From the NCBI RefSeq assembly GCF_963678635.1, contig NC_087071.1, positions 29,624,141-29,688,140 on the forward strand: DNA of 64,000 bases. The letters run 5' to 3'. Position 1 is the stretch's first letter, and each line of letters starts with the position of its first letter. The notes below the pieces were generated by a model that saw only the letters and a program-made list of their open reading frames with translations, searched no databases and had not been told where the DNA came from. The translations under genes were made by a program, and so were the position numbers. This DNA is from Symsagittifera roscoffensis. Lineage: Eukaryota; Xenacoelomorpha; Acoela; Convolutidae. Shown one piece after another: positions 1-12,150 of the stretch.

Positions 1-1
1 A

Positions 2-235
2 CCTCTTGGTTTTGAATCTGGTGAGTGTGATGTATGCATGCTCAATAAAAGTGTTTACGGTCTAAAACAAGCGAGTCGAGGAACTTGGTTACTTGGTTAC
101 TTAAGAAGCTCTATAGACAATTGTTTATTTTATCATCCTAAGAAAATGAGTTTCATTGCCGTGTATGTTGATGACATGATAATTTTCAACGTTGACGAAA
201 TTTCAGTGCAAGAGCTGAATACCACTTACACCTAA
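2..235 (+). pseudogene. Ty1/Copia reverse transcriptase fragment
   Basis: A frame open from the window edge carries two signatures of Copia reverse transcriptase: LNKSVYGLKQASR near the start and YVDDMIIF near the end, the latter containing the YVDD polymerase active site. In complete Copia proteins roughly 40 or more residues separate these blocks, and the W of the first block is followed by a longer helix. Here about 15-20 of these residues seem to be missing after RGTW, so the gene carries an internal deletion. The frame ends in a stop soon after YVDD, with no RNase H. It is a dead fragment, and the real element would extend upstream of the window. The family call is firm; the element's identity is not. 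Confidence 0.85.
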
Positions 236-311
236 CCACTTCCTACTTAGGAGGCGGTTCATTTACGCTCCCCCAGCCTCATTCTGCGACCATACAAATA
301 CCAACAAACTA

Positions 312-612
312 AGCAACAAATCCTGAAAGCTAACCAAGGAAAAACTAGACAGTTTCTGGAGGCGAATACGGAAAGAATACGCTCCACTCCCGATCAAACG
401 AACCGAGAGGAACCAAAAAAGGGGAAACCATAGAAAAACATGGCCCACGAGGCATATGGCCCCTGGGTAAAATTGTTGAAAGATTACCGGTCCTGAATAA
501 TCAAAACAGCGTTAGGAACACTTACTAGGACCGCGGTGAAACTAGCTTTAAAAGAACAAAAAACGGACTTTTAGACCTCACTAGCAATTGTAATACCAAG
601 CCCAAACGCCTC
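312..612 (+). pseudogene. BEL/Pao retrotransposon pol C-terminal tail, decayed
   Basis: Translation in two plus-strand frames gives the tail that follows the integrase core in BEL/Pao polyproteins. The first frame reads LDSFWRRIRKEYAPL, matching the usual FW-R-W/I-R-KEYL block. After a frameshift near 440 a second frame reads GPRGIWPLGKIVERLP, matching the conserved PRG-WPLGRV segment, followed by NSVRNTY, an in-frame stop, and then RTKNGLLDL, which sits where the motif R-(P)-kL-L normally lies. At least one frameshift and one stop make it non-functional. It follows the Copia fragment directly but belongs to a different superfamily, so the two relics lie side by side or nested. Identification rests on motif order from memory, not on a search. 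Confidence 0.65.
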
Positions 613-821
613 TGACCTCCTTAACTAATGCCCACCACGAGGATATTCAAGATGTGAATAATCTTTTACATGCATTACTTGAAAAAGCGGTATTTTCCAC
701 TTCGTAATTAATAAAACATCGGAATGTGATCATAATTTTCATGTATAAACAAACTGAAAGATTTGAGAACCAAGAGTCCTCAATAAAAATCAACATTTTA
801 AAATTTAATTCAAAGTCACCC

Positions 822-862
822 CTCATCCCCCCAGCTTGAAAAAATCCTAGATCCACCCCTGC
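822..862. mobile_element. hAT-type MITE right terminus (fragment)
   Basis: A C-run followed by AAAATCCTAGATCCACCCCTG reproduces, with a one-base change, the right end of the complete hAT-type MITE at 48472-48914 (CCTAGATCCGCCCCTG). No matching left terminus was found within the preceding kilobase, so this is probably a truncated copy. The bases 863-870 (CCCTGTGA) would be the target duplication if the other end existed. Confidence 0.5.
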
Positions 863-1084
863 CCTGTGATAGACACTGGTGCGTCGTCAGATTGTATTGA
901 CAGCAAACAAAATCTCGGAAAGAAGGAAGGCAGGAAATTCAAAACTCAAACGTAACAAACTATTCTTTATCTTTGAAAAAAAAACTTTCGTGTTATCATC
1001 GTTCTTCACACTGAAATAATTTAGTATCGAGTTCATAATCCAGTGATGATAAACGTTTTATTTGCGTCACAAGCAAATTTTAAA

Positions 1085-1215
1085 AAAACAGGCCAAAAAA
1101 CGGCATTTCTGGGCGCTTTCTGAGAAATTTTGACAAAGTTGAGTTTTTAAGGCGTGCGCTCCTCCCTCAAACTTAGTTATGTTGGCGCCAAAGGCGCCTT
1201 TGGAAAATTTTTGAA
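1085..1215 (-). repeat. Internal fragment of the hAT-type MITE family
   Basis: Read on the minus strand, this stretch matches the interior of the MITE at about 48625-48740, including the palindrome GGCGCCTTTGGCGCC and the following G-rich tract with the CGCGCGCC-like part decayed to a GCGCACGCC-like form. It lies only ~220 bp from the isolated terminus at 822-862 but in the opposite orientation, so the two are probably separate copies or a rearranged one. Confidence 0.6.
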
Positions 1216-1615
1216 GTTGGCTAGCCAAAAATGGATATCGTTAAGTTATACCAAATTTCTTAACGATATCTAAACATTTGGCAACCAGAGTTGAGGGGGA
1301 TATGGTCGCCCCTTGTTAACTATTCAGCTCTCCTTCAAGCAATCCAATCGGTAGAACAATGATTCACATTTCCAGATACAAAGAAAAAGGCTTACAAACT
1401 CAGGAGGCAAAAATGTAGCTTTCGGATTTCGAACTATTCTTTTTTATAAGTTCCAGCATTTGCAGAGTCCACTATGACTGTAATTAGAGACCTCTCGATG
1501 ACTTTAAATTACAGGGTTGAGTGAGACAGCATTGGCAACAAAATCAACTGGGACTGGAATTGTTGAGTGCATCAAATTGGGTGAAAAATTTATGTGAAGT
1601 TTATGAAGTCAACCC

Positions 1616-2020
1616 GTCTTGACCTTCATACATTTTCATTTATGAAAATGCTTATCATACAAATCCATGCATCAAGTATATGGAAAAATGCTCGTCATAC
1701 AATTTTCCAACAATTTCGCGAAAAAAAGGTGCAAAAAAGATGTAAACTAATTTCTGCGGTTGTTTGAGTCTAATAAAACAGTCGGGTGTTGAAAAAACAG
1801 AGTTTTTTTTAAAAAATGATCATCATACAATTCCCTTATATGGAAATTGTATGACTAGCAATTTTTTAATGGCAACACAAAAATCTTTCCAATGAGTTTT
1901 TAAAATCGGCATGAAAAAATTTTTCAACTGCAAATCGAGTTTTCTAATCGAACAAACATTTTCAAAAAGTTGTTGCATGCAAAATTTGATTTTTTTTGTG
2001 TTTATAACGTAGTCCTGGAT
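1616..2020. repeat. Interspersed repeat with hairpin core; contains an empty-site paralogue of the Gypsy insertion
   Basis: The segment carries two copies of the window's recurring hairpin motif (CATACAATTTCC...GGAAATTGTATGACTAGC), the clearest at 1816-1866. Its reverse complement from about 2015 down to 1810 aligns with the two flanks of the Gypsy element: TCCAGGACTACGTTATA then AACACAAAAA here, against the same words split by the element at 39270 and 43165 there. It therefore shows what the target looked like before the insertion. No coding potential is seen in 870-2150. Confidence 0.75.
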
Positions 2021-2150
2021 GCACTAATGTTTTGTTTTCCTTTTCGTTTAATAACTACCTTTTTAAAAACGCTGAAAACGCTGAACCAATTTGAAACAAG
2101 TATTTATAACAATTATATTATTGATTAATTGTATCTTTAAAATACTTAGA

Positions 2151-5100
2151 ACTAACCAATCATGTTGCCTGACTAACACTTACAAAAAATTGTGAGGCTG
2201 AAACTATTTGTAGTTTCAGCCAAAGAAGGACAAATTTAACTTAGCAAACATTTGCTCGTGCAAAGTTTTTTTTTTAGATTCTAAGCTTCGCAATAATACC
2301 AGTATACTCTAGATCTATTGAGACTGGGAGATATAAGAGTAAGATTAAGATTGGGGCTTTTTTTCCTTCCCCCACCTCCCATGGTCATCAATTTGATGTA
2401 ATGAGTGGTTTTACAAGGTTAAATATGAAGACTAAATGTGTTTGGCATACCCTAATTAGACCGCATGTCAATTTTCATAATGATTGGACAATGTAAACAG
2501 TAATTTCATTAGTAAAATTTTGCAGGTGGGGGGGGGGCGTAGGAAAAAGAGCCAAGATTGGTATTAGACTAAATAGTTGCACGAATCTATCCGGCCGAAA
2601 ACAAAATAGTGTGACGAATAGACGGTGTACCTTATTTAAAGTTTTTCTTTGAGTGAGCCACCCCGGACCTAAACTCAATATCGGCATTTTTTTAGGTCTA
2701 TCAAAATGTTTTCCGAGCTCTTCCAAATCAAGACGTCTCTTGTAAAATTTTTTTCACATGGGTTATTTCTTGTAAGAACAGATAAAAAAAGCTGTTAAGC
2801 AGTTTTTGGAAGAATTTGATCAAATTAGCACATATGATCAAAACTAGTATATAATATCGCACCGAAAGTCCCTTGGAAACATTTTTGCCCAATCACCAAA
2901 AAAATGGTCGAAAAAAGTACTAAAAAGGGAGGCTTTGGGTGGCGATGGGAACGATTTCCTGAGGCGCGGGGGGCTTTGCCTTTCGCCTCTTCCTTAATCC
3001 GGCCGTCACTGGTCCAGCACATCTGTTTGGCTTCGTTTCTATTCATAAACTAAACTGGATCGGGGTGGTTGTTTTTTCTCCTGGCAAGTTTCGACTTCTC
3101 AATCAGACACTTTTTTAACAATTTTAAAAGCTCCAAATAGTATTTTTAGAGATCAAAACTAAAAAATTTTTCACATATAATTTTTTCTCGGAAAGTTGTG
3201 GAGTTTAATGATTGCCAATGAGGACATTTTGGGAGAACTAACGCGCGATATTTTTTTGATTTTTTTTTGGAGGTCATTCTAAATTGGTTGAAGCAGGCTA
3301 TTTGCCATAATTGATTTGTTGCTAGGAGCGAAACCGATCACTTTGTACTTCATATGGCCTGTGGGGAAATGATTTTCACAAAAATCTCTAAATAAGAAAA
3401 ATGTTTTTTTTCTTACAGTTATATTTGTGGAACCAGTTCAAAACAAGTTTTTATTGTATCCTATTTTGTTCTTGATAAACAATCTCTGTAAGAACTAACC
3501 AATCATGATCCATAACTAACACTTACAAAAATTTTAGAAGGCTGAAGCTATTTATAGTCTCAGCCACAGCAAAAAAAAACTCAACTTAGCAGAGAGTTGC
3601 TCCTCTCCAGAACAGTTCCTGATATCTAGTCTCGAAAATACAAGTATACACTAGATCTATTGAGACTAGGAGATATAAGGGTAAGATTAAGATTGGGGCT
3701 TTTTTCCTTCCCCCACCTCCCACGACCATCAATTTGGTGTAATGAGTGGTTTTACAAGAATAAATATGAAGACTAAATGTGTTTGGCACACCCTAATTAG
3801 TCCGCATGTCATCTTTCATAATGATCAGACAATGTGAACAGTAACTTCATTAGTAAAAATTTGCAGGTGGGGGGAGGAAAAAGAGCCAAGGTTGGTTTTA
3901 GACTAAATAGTTGCACGAATCTATCCGGCCGAAAACAAAATAGTGTGACGAATAGACGGTGTACCTTATTTAAAATTATTCTATGAGTGAGCCACCCCGG
4001 AGCTAAACTCAATATCGGCATTTTTTTAGGTCTATCAAAATGTTTTCCGAGCTCTTCCAAATCAAGACGTCTCTTGAAAAAAATTTTTCACATGGGTTAT
4101 TTCTTGTAAGAACAGGTGAAAAAAAGCTGTTGAGCAGTTTATGGAAGAATTTGATCAAATTAGCACATATGATCAAAACTAGTGTATAATATCGCACCGA
4201 AGGTCCCTTGGAAACATTTTCGCCCAGTTACCAAAAAAATGGTTGAAAAAAAGTACTAAAAAGGGAGGCTTTGGTTGGCGATGGGAACGATTTCCTGAGG
4301 CGCGGGGGGCTTTGCCTTTCGCCTCTTCCTAAATCCGTCACTGGTCCAGCACATCTGTTTGGCTTCGTTTCTATTCATAAACTAAACTGGATCGGGGTGG
4401 TTGTTTTTTTTTTTTCTTCAGACAAGTTTCGACTTCTCAATTAGACATTTTTTTCAACAATTTTTAAAAGCTCGAAATAGTATTTTTGAGATCAAATTTA
4501 AATATTTTTTCTCGGAAAGTTATGGGGTTTGATGATTGCCAATGAGGACATTTTGGGAGAAATAACGCGCGATGTTTTTCGTGCTTTTAACGCGTAAGCA
4601 GAGTTTTAATTTTTTTGAGAATTCATTCTAAATTGGTTGAAGCAGGCTATTGATTTGTTGCTTGGAGCGAAACCGATCACTTTGTACTTCATATGGCCTG
4701 TGGGTAAATGATTTTCACAAAAATCTCTAAATAAGAAACATGTATTTCATTTTATTACAGTTATTGTTGTGGAACCAGTTCAAAACAAGTTTTTATTGTA
4801 TCCTATTTTGTTCTTGATAAACAATCACTGTAAGAACTAACCAATCATGATCTAAACTAACACTTACAAAAATGTTAGAAGGCTGAAATTATTTATAGTC
4901 TCAGCCACAGCAAAAAAAAAACTCAACTTAGCCATGAGTTGCTCCTCTCCAGAACAGTTCCTGATATCTAGCCTCGGAAATACAAGTATACACTAGATCC
5001 ATTGAGACTAGGAGATATAGGACTAAGATTAAGAATGGTATTAGATTACGAAATTGCACGAAACTATCCGGCTGATAATATGATATCGTGACGAACAGAG

Positions 5101-5160
5101 GAGTTACCTTATCCAAAATTATCCTATGAGAAAGCCACCCCGGACTTAAACTCAGCATGC
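2151..5160. repeat. R1 tandem array, ~1342-bp unit, 2.2 copies
   Basis: Three copies of the landmark ACTAACCAATCATG occur at 2151, 3494 and 4836, giving periods of 1343 and 1342 bp. Units one and two are full length and differ by scattered substitutions and small indels; unit three stops after about 325 bp at 5160. Each unit begins with a perfect or near-perfect 26-bp palindrome (GGCTGAAACTA, TTTG, TAGTTTCAGCC at 2194-2220) and contains a C/A-rich tract, a G-run at the phrase GCAGGTGGGG, and the word AACGCGCGATAT. Small open frames repeat between units, but these lack splice or start context and I treat them as chance. Dispersed single copies lie near 17700-17900, 54540-54745 and 59184-59390. 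Confidence 0.9.
2194..2220. repeat. Conserved 26-bp hairpin at the R1 start
   Basis: The inverted repeat GGCTGAAACTA / TAGTTTCAGCC with a TTTG loop recurs at the same place in the other R1 units (near 3540 and 4880) and in the dispersed copy near 59240. Several arm positions vary between copies. Confidence 0.65.
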
Positions 5161-8100
5161 TTTGATGAATGTCTGATAACTTAAAAGTTGAAATTTTAAA
5201 ACTAATCCTCTTTGTAATTTTTTGACAAAATTAAAAAGGTTGTAACTTTCGTTATAGCATGTGTGAAATACCAAGCTTTGGTGCTCTGAGGAAAGTAGGG
5301 TCTTTGTCATTTTTGTTCGGTTACGAACAAAACCCTAAAATTTTAGAAGTTTAAGCTTAGAAAAAAAATCAATTTTTGGATTATGGAAAATCACTTATCA
5401 TACAATATTAGTATATGAAAAAAGGCTTATCACAGAAATTTTATAATTTTTTCTGCACTCGAGGAATTGTATCACAAAAAATTTTTCATTTATGGAAGTT
5501 GCATTGAAGTTTTGGTCTACCCGGTTAAAGTTGAATAAAATCTAGCAGAATTCATATTGTGAGTTTGATTGAAAAAATTTGGCCTAAATTTTACATCAAA
5601 AGTTTTTTCAGAGAGTCAATTGTCAATACTTATCCTACTGACTAATAGGAGATCGAGAGAAAGATTCCATCCGCGGCTTTGAAGGAATTGTAAGTGCAGT
5701 TTGCATCAGAAAGATTCTCTACTTTGCACCAATCTAAAAACAGAAATTTTACAAAAGATATGTTTTTTTTTTAAATTTAATTGTCTGGTTTATTTCGAGA
5801 CAGCCTAGAACTAACCGTTTGAGTGAGGAATTGAGATTGGAAAAAAAGCTAATTTTTGATCGCACAACAGGTTTTCGATGACTACTCGAACCGATTTTAC
5901 ACCACTATTTCGGCTGATGTGAATTTGTCTACCTGCATTACGAGGCTAATCTTTGCATTTTGTGAATTGTCAGCGGATTCCGCAACAGGGAAGCGCATTT
6001 TTTTTTATTTGATCTTTTTTTTCTTTTGATCGTTCCGACAAATTGTTAACATGTTTGAGGATTTGGATTTTGAATCCAGTAACATACAGACACAAAATTT
6101 TGCGTCTATCCAATGCACAGTTTGGCGTGGCAATGTGGCACAAAATCAAGTTTTTTTGATAGTCAGTTGGGCAGCAATTTTGTCCTGTGGTGCTGTGAGG
6201 AAATCAAGGTCTTTGTCATTTGCGTTCGGCTACAAAGAAAGCTCTATAGTTTTAGAAAATTAATTTTAGAGAAAAAATCAATTTTTTGGAATATGGAAAA
6301 TCATTTATCATACAATATTAGTATATGGAAAAAGGCTTATCACAAAAATTTTATACATTTTCCTGCACTTAAGGAATTGTATCCCAAAAAACTTTTCATT
6401 TATGGAAGTTGCATTGAAATTTTGGTCTACCCGGTTAAAGTAGAAAAAAATCTAGCAGAATTCATATTGTGAGTTTGATTGAAAAAATTTGGCCTAAATT
6501 TTACATCAAAAGTTTTTTCAGAGAGTCCATTGTCAAAACTTATCCTACTGACTAATGGGGGATCGAGAGAAAGATTCCATCCGCGGCTTTGAAGGAATTG
6601 TAAGTGCAGTTAGCATCAGAAAGATTCTCTACTTTGCACCAATCTAAAAATTGAAATTTTACAATATATATGTTTTTTATTTTTTAATTGTCTGGTTTAT
6701 TTCGAGACAGCCTAGAACTAACTGTTTGAATTAGGATTTGAGATCGAAAAAAAGCTATTTTTTGATCTCACAACAAGTTTTCGATGACTACTCGAACCGA
6801 TTTTACACCACTATTTCGGCTGATGTGAATTTGTCTACCTGCATTACGAGGCTAATCTTTGCATTTTGTGAATTGTCAGCGGATTCCGCAACAGGGAAGC
6901 GCATTTTTTTATATTTGATCTTTTTTTTCTTTTGATCGTTCCGACAAATTGTTAACATGTTTGAGGATTTGGATTTTGAATCCAGTAACATACAGACACA
7001 AAATTTTGCGCCTATCCAATGCACAGTTTGGCGTGGCAATGTGGCACAAAATCAAGTTTTTTTGATAGTCAGTTGGGCAGCAATTTTGTCATGTGGTGCT
7101 GTGAGGAAATCAAGGTCTTTGTCATTTGCGTTCGGCTACAAAGAAAGCTCTATAGTTTTAGAAAATTAATTTTAGAGAAAAAATCAATTTTTTGGAATAT
7201 GGAAAATCATTTATCATACAATATTAGTATATGGAAAAAGGCTTATCACAAAAATTTTATACATTTTCCTGCACTTAAGGAATTGTATCCCAAAAAACTT
7301 TTCATTTATGGAAGTTGCATTGAAATTTTGGTCTACCCGGTTAAAGTAGAATAAAATCTAGCAGAATTCATATTGTGAGTTTGATTGAAAAAATGTGGCC
7401 TAAATTTTACATCAAAAGTTTTTTCAGAGAGTCCATTGTCAAAACTTATCCTACTGACTAATGGGGGATCGAGAGAAAGATTCCATCCGCGGCTTTGAAG
7501 GAATTGTAACTGCAGTTAGCATCAGAAAGATTCTCTACTTTGCACCAATCTAAAAATTGAAATTTTACAATATATATGTTTTTTATTTTTTAATTGTCTG
7601 GTTTATTTCGAGACAGCCTAGAACTAACTGTTTGAATTAGGATTTGAGATCGAAAAAAAGCTATTTTTTGATCTCACAACAGGTTGCCGATGGCTTCTCG
7701 AACCGATTTTACACGACTATTTCGGCTGATGTGAATTTGTCTAACTGCATTACGAATCTAATCTTTGCATTTTGTGAATTGTCAGCGTTTTCCGCAACAA
7801 GGAAGCTCCTTTTTTAGATTTGTTCTTTCAATTCCTTTGATTGTTCCGACAAATTGTTAACATCTTTGAAGACTTGTATTTTGAATCCAGTAACATACCG
7901 ACACAAAATAAAGCGCCTAACCAGTGCACAGTTTGGCCTGGCAATATGGTACAAAGTCAATTTTTTCCGATAGTTAGTTGGGCAACGTTTTTAAGAGATC
8001 AAGCAGTTGAACAGTGAGTTTTTGACTGTTGAATGGTCAGCACCAATGTCATATAATTAGACGGTTCAAATTTAAATTATCCTGATTTATGGAAAATATC

Positions 8101-10470
8101 CTCTCATCAAACTTTGATAGGCTACATAAGGTGCTGGTTTTGGATTTTGAATCCAGTAACATACAGACACAAAATTTTGCGCCTATCCAATGCACAGTTT
8201 GGCGTGGCAATGTGGCACAAAATCAAGTTTTTTTGATAGTCAGTTGGGCAGCAATTTTGTCCTGTGGTGCTGTGAGGAAATCAAGGTCTTTGTCATTTGC
8301 GTTCGGCTACAAAGAAAGCTCTATAGTTTTAGAAAATTAATTTTAGAGAAAAAATCAATTTTTTGGAATATGGAAAATCATTTATCATACAATATTAGTA
8401 TATGGAAAAAGGCTTATCACAAAAATTTTATACATTTTCCTGCACTTAAGGAATTGTATCCCAAAAAACTTTTCATTTATGGAAGTTGCATTGAAATTTT
8501 GGTCTACCCGGTTAAAGTAGAATAAAACCTAGCAGAATTCATATTGTGAGTTTGATTGAAAAAATTTGGCCTAAATTTTACATCAAAAGTTTTTTCAGAG
8601 AGTCCATTGTCAAAACTTATCCTACTGACTAATGGGGGATCGAGAGAAAGATTCCATCCGCGGTTTTGAAGGAATTGTAAGTGCAGTTAGCATCAGAAAG
8701 ATTCTCTACTTTGCACCAATCTAAAAATTGAAATTTTACAATATATATGTTTTTTTATTTTTTAATTGTCTGGTTTATTTCGAGACAGCCTAGAACTAAC
8801 TGTTTGAATTAGGATTTGAGATCGAAAAAAAGCTATTTTTTGATCTCGCAACAGGTTGCCGATGGCTTCTCGAACCGATTTTACACGACTATTTCGGCTG
8901 ATGTGAATTTGTCTAACTGCATTACGAATCTAATCTTTGCATTTTGTGAATTGTCAGCGTTTTCCGCAACAAGGAAGCTCCTTTTTTAGATTTGTTCTTT
9001 CAATTCCTTTGATTGTTCCGACAAATTGTTAACATCTTTGAAGACTTGTATTTTGAATCCAGTAACATACCGACACAAAATAAAGCGCCTAACCAGTGCA
9101 CAGTTTGGCCTGGCAATATGGTACAAAGTCAATTTTTTTCGATAGTTAGTTGGGCAACGTTTTTAAGAGATCAAGCAGTTGAACAGTAAGTTTTTGACTG
9201 TTGAATGGTCAGCACCAATGTCATATAATTAGACGGTTCAAATTTAAATTATCCTGATTTATGGAAAATATCCTCTCATCAAACTTTGATAGGCTACATA
9301 AGGTGCTGGTTTTGATTTAGTTTTGTTGACTATTGACAGAACATTGCCAAATGGACCGTTTTTGGGAAAATTTATGCTCCAAAATTCGCAAAGTCAATTG
9401 CGCCAAAATAATTCTGCTAAGACTCCTAGAAAACTTTGTCTTCATCTTTTTTTACCAAAACCTTGTTCGCATTGAAATTATGGTGATATTGCATTAGAAA
9501 AAATATGGCCGAATTTTTACATCAAAAGCTTTTTCAGGAGTTCATTGTAAAAACTTATCTTACCGACTATTAAAGGATCGAAAGAAATATTTCATCTGCG
9601 GTTTTGAAGGAACTGTAAGTGTAGTTTGCATCAGAAAGATTCTATACTTTGCAACAATCTTGAAACTGAAATTTTACATTAGTTATATTTTATATTATTT
9701 AAATGTCTGCTTTATTTCGAGAGAGTCTGGAACTACCCGAGATTGATCGAGGACTTGAGATCAAAAAAAGCTATTTTTTGATTACACAACAGGTTGCCGA
9801 TGGCTTCTCGAACCGACTTTACACCACTATTTCGGCTGATGTGAATTTTTCTACCTGCCTTACGAGGCTAATCTTTGCATTTTGTGAATTGTTAGCCCAT
9901 TCCGCAACAGGGATCTCCTTTTTTATTTTGTTCTTTTATTTCCTTCGATCCTCCGACAAACTGTTAACATAATTGAAGACTTGGATTTGGAATCCAGTAA
10001 CATACAGGCACAAAATGTGGTACAAACTCAAGTCTTTTGATAGTCAGTTGGGCAACGATTTTAACAAGTCAGGCAGTTGAACCGTGAGCTTTTGACTGAT
10101 GAATGCTTTCTACCAATATAATAATATTAGGTGGTTCAAATTTAAATAGTTCTGACTTATAAAAAAATATCCTCTCTTCAAACTTTGATAGGCTATATAA
10201 GGGGCTGGTTTGATTTAGCTTCGTTAACTATTGACAGAATATTGCCAAAAAGGACCGTTTTTGGGATAATGTTTGGGTCCAAAACTCGCAAAGCCAAATG
10301 CGCCAATATAATTCTGCTAAGCCTCTTAGAAAACTTTGTCTTCTTTTTTTTTTATCTATACGCAACCCAATTTGAGAAAGTCGCGTTTTGGATAGCAATT
10401 TTTTTTATTTTGTCGGAATATTTGAATATTTTGAAACAAACTAGATTTATTCTGTTAAGAAGCTAATATA
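5161..10470. repeat. R2 tandem array, ~906-bp unit with 1172- and 938-bp variants
   Basis: The landmark CTCGAACCGA(T/C)TTTACAC occurs at 5884, 6791, 7697, 8869 and 9807, giving periods of 907, 906, 1172 and 938 bp. The copies around 6050-7350 and 8130-8525 are almost identical, so duplication there is recent; the outermost copies are more diverged. The 1172-bp unit contains a second, diverged version of the ATCCAGTAACATAC block and ends with TAGGCTACATAAGGTGCTGG. Identical 70-aa and 111-119-aa frames recur in the units (6051-6263, 6957-7169, 8089-8340 and the +1 frame), but they overlap each other on one strand and lack gene context, so I read them as passengers. A diverged dispersed copy lies at 57640-57890. 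Confidence 0.9.
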
Positions 10471-11018
10471 AGCTGAATATATACTTTGTTTTTTACAAAT
10501 AGTTTCAGAACTAAACCAGTTTTTTCTTCACAATTTTTTTTTTGAAATTTTCTTGAGCACTGTTCCATGGACGTTAAATGGCAGCCAGATGATTCAGGGC
10601 ATCGCCCTAAGACGATCAGCCTTTTTTTGTACAGATTTGATCAAAATCAAACAATAATTACAAACTTGAAAAAGCTGGCCTAAATTCACGAACAGATTCA
10701 CCTACAAATTTGGTTAAAAAAATTACGGTCAGATTTCGAGCCCCCACTCATGAACTTTCGTCTGGTCAAATCTGGTCAACTTTCGAGCCAACTGTGTTGT
10801 CATCAACTATAGTCTGAAAATATAAGCTCTAAAAACTGTTGTACATCATGTAGTTTGTGCAAAATATACAAAACTCGCCGAGTGTGATAACTTTATGTGT
10901 AAAATAGACACAACTCTTTTCAGCAGATTGTACAAACAGTTAGTCGTGTCATTATTTTTATTCTGTTATCATAATTTGAAATAAAACACGGGACAGCATT
11001 CTGAAATTGATTTTAAAC
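10471..11018. other. No gene seen; R4 fragment
   Basis: AT-rich sequence. A short piece at about 10560-10625 (CCATGGACGTTAAATGGCAG, then GGGCATCGCCCT) matches the end/start junction of the R4 repeat found at 12.2-18.3 kb. The last ~60 bases before 11019 would be the 5' UTR of the candidate exon that follows. Confidence 0.5.
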
Positions 11019-11078
11019 ATGGCATTTCGTTGGTTGACTACATCGTTAATTTTGCGTGCCGTGATTGCGTGCCTGATT
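11019..11078 (+). CDS. Candidate first coding exon encoding a signal peptide or membrane anchor
   Basis: An ATG in the context AAACATGG opens a 20-codon frame, MAFRWLTTSLILRAVIACLI, which ends exactly at a consensus donor GTAAGTGATA in phase 0. The peptide has a basic residue near the N-terminus and a hydrophobic stretch typical of a signal peptide or signal anchor. An upstream untranslated region is plausible, but no promoter motif is evident. The next exon must begin in phase 0. The candidate exons downstream at 13580, 16335 and 18629 lie on the same strand, but the exon at 13580 needs one leftover base, so at least one exon is missing between them or this belongs to a different gene. The function is unknown. 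Confidence 0.45.
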
Positions 11079-12150
11079 GTAAGTGATATAGCTTTCAGAA
11101 TATCAGATTAGAGGGGGGGGGGGGCAGGAAGTATCAGTGGGGATACCGCTCGAGGGTAGGGGTTAAGGAGGTCAGATAATTTTAAAAGCCACATTTTCTC
11201 GACATGGCCAAATAAAATGACGGGTTCACTTCGAAAACCTATTTTTCTAACCTTCATACATCGTAAAGGCCTGTCATAAAAACCTATAAAAGGCCAAATA
11301 AAGTTACTGGTATCAAGACAAAAATTTTAGTGTCCCCAATGCCCTTTTGGACATTTGCAGTAGGTTTAGAAAAAGACGAATACCAAAATTGAAGTTTAAT
11401 TGTGCGTTATTGATTCGAATCAGTTTGTTTTGGTTCCATTTGGGATGAACCCGATTAAAAAATGCGTCCAAAAATCGATTTAGTATCCCCAATTTAGTAT
11501 CCCCAATCGGCTAATTTAACAAAATTTCAAATCCAAAAATTGATAATTAAGTAGACTCCAAAAATGAATTGCGAGAAAAACGTTTTTATATAACGCAAAA
11601 AATTATCAAAAATACGTTTTTAATCGCAACTTCAGAACTCTCACCCTAATGTTATGATTCGGCAGAACAGTAAATGATACGAAATGAAAAACAATTATCG
11701 TGTGCTACGCCAAAAACATGATAAAAAACTGTTCAAAAACTGGGGTGAGCACATGTATACTAACGCTTGCAAATCAAAAAAAAGTTAGAGTTTCTAAGCT
11801 TAAGTGAGCGAGTCAATGCTAGAATTTGTTTTAATTGATATTAAATTTTCACCGAATGTTTGCGTTAGGCGTGGCGTTTTTCTTCGTCCAACAATTGATT
11901 ACAGTTTTTTCATTAAGTACAAAAGATATTGATGCCTGAGTTCAAAAACAAAACACTTTCTGAAATGTTATGGGATTAAAAAATCGAAATTCAGCCATTT
12001 CGGGTAACAAAGGGCAAACCATTTCAGAAACCTTTCAAAGCCAACTTTAAAAAAAGTGCGTGAAATTAAAAAGGACAGAAACTACCGAAATTGGTTAACC
12101 GAAACCTACTTCATAGATTTTAAAGCGCAGTCAGAACTATCAGGGCTTTC
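11079..12150. other. No gene seen; poly-G run
   Basis: Intron-like AT-rich sequence. A run of 13 G lies at about 11112-11124, followed by a G-rich patch. No repeat family assigned, no coding frame supported. Confidence 0.5.

Noticed and set aside
2475-4060. Repeated 83-codon minus-strand frame MEELGKHFDRPKKM... in R1 units
   Set aside because: The frame is present in both units only because the units are duplicated; it differs at its end between copies and lacks gene signals.
6051-8525. Three near-identical open frames of 70-83 and 111-119 codons in the R2 units
   Set aside because: They overlap each other in two frames of one strand, have no splice or polyadenylation context, and the identity is explained by recent tandem duplication.
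5690-9620. GAAGGAATTGTAAGTGCAG donor-like sites in the R2 units
   Set aside because: They recur in every repeat unit and no exon frame precedes them.
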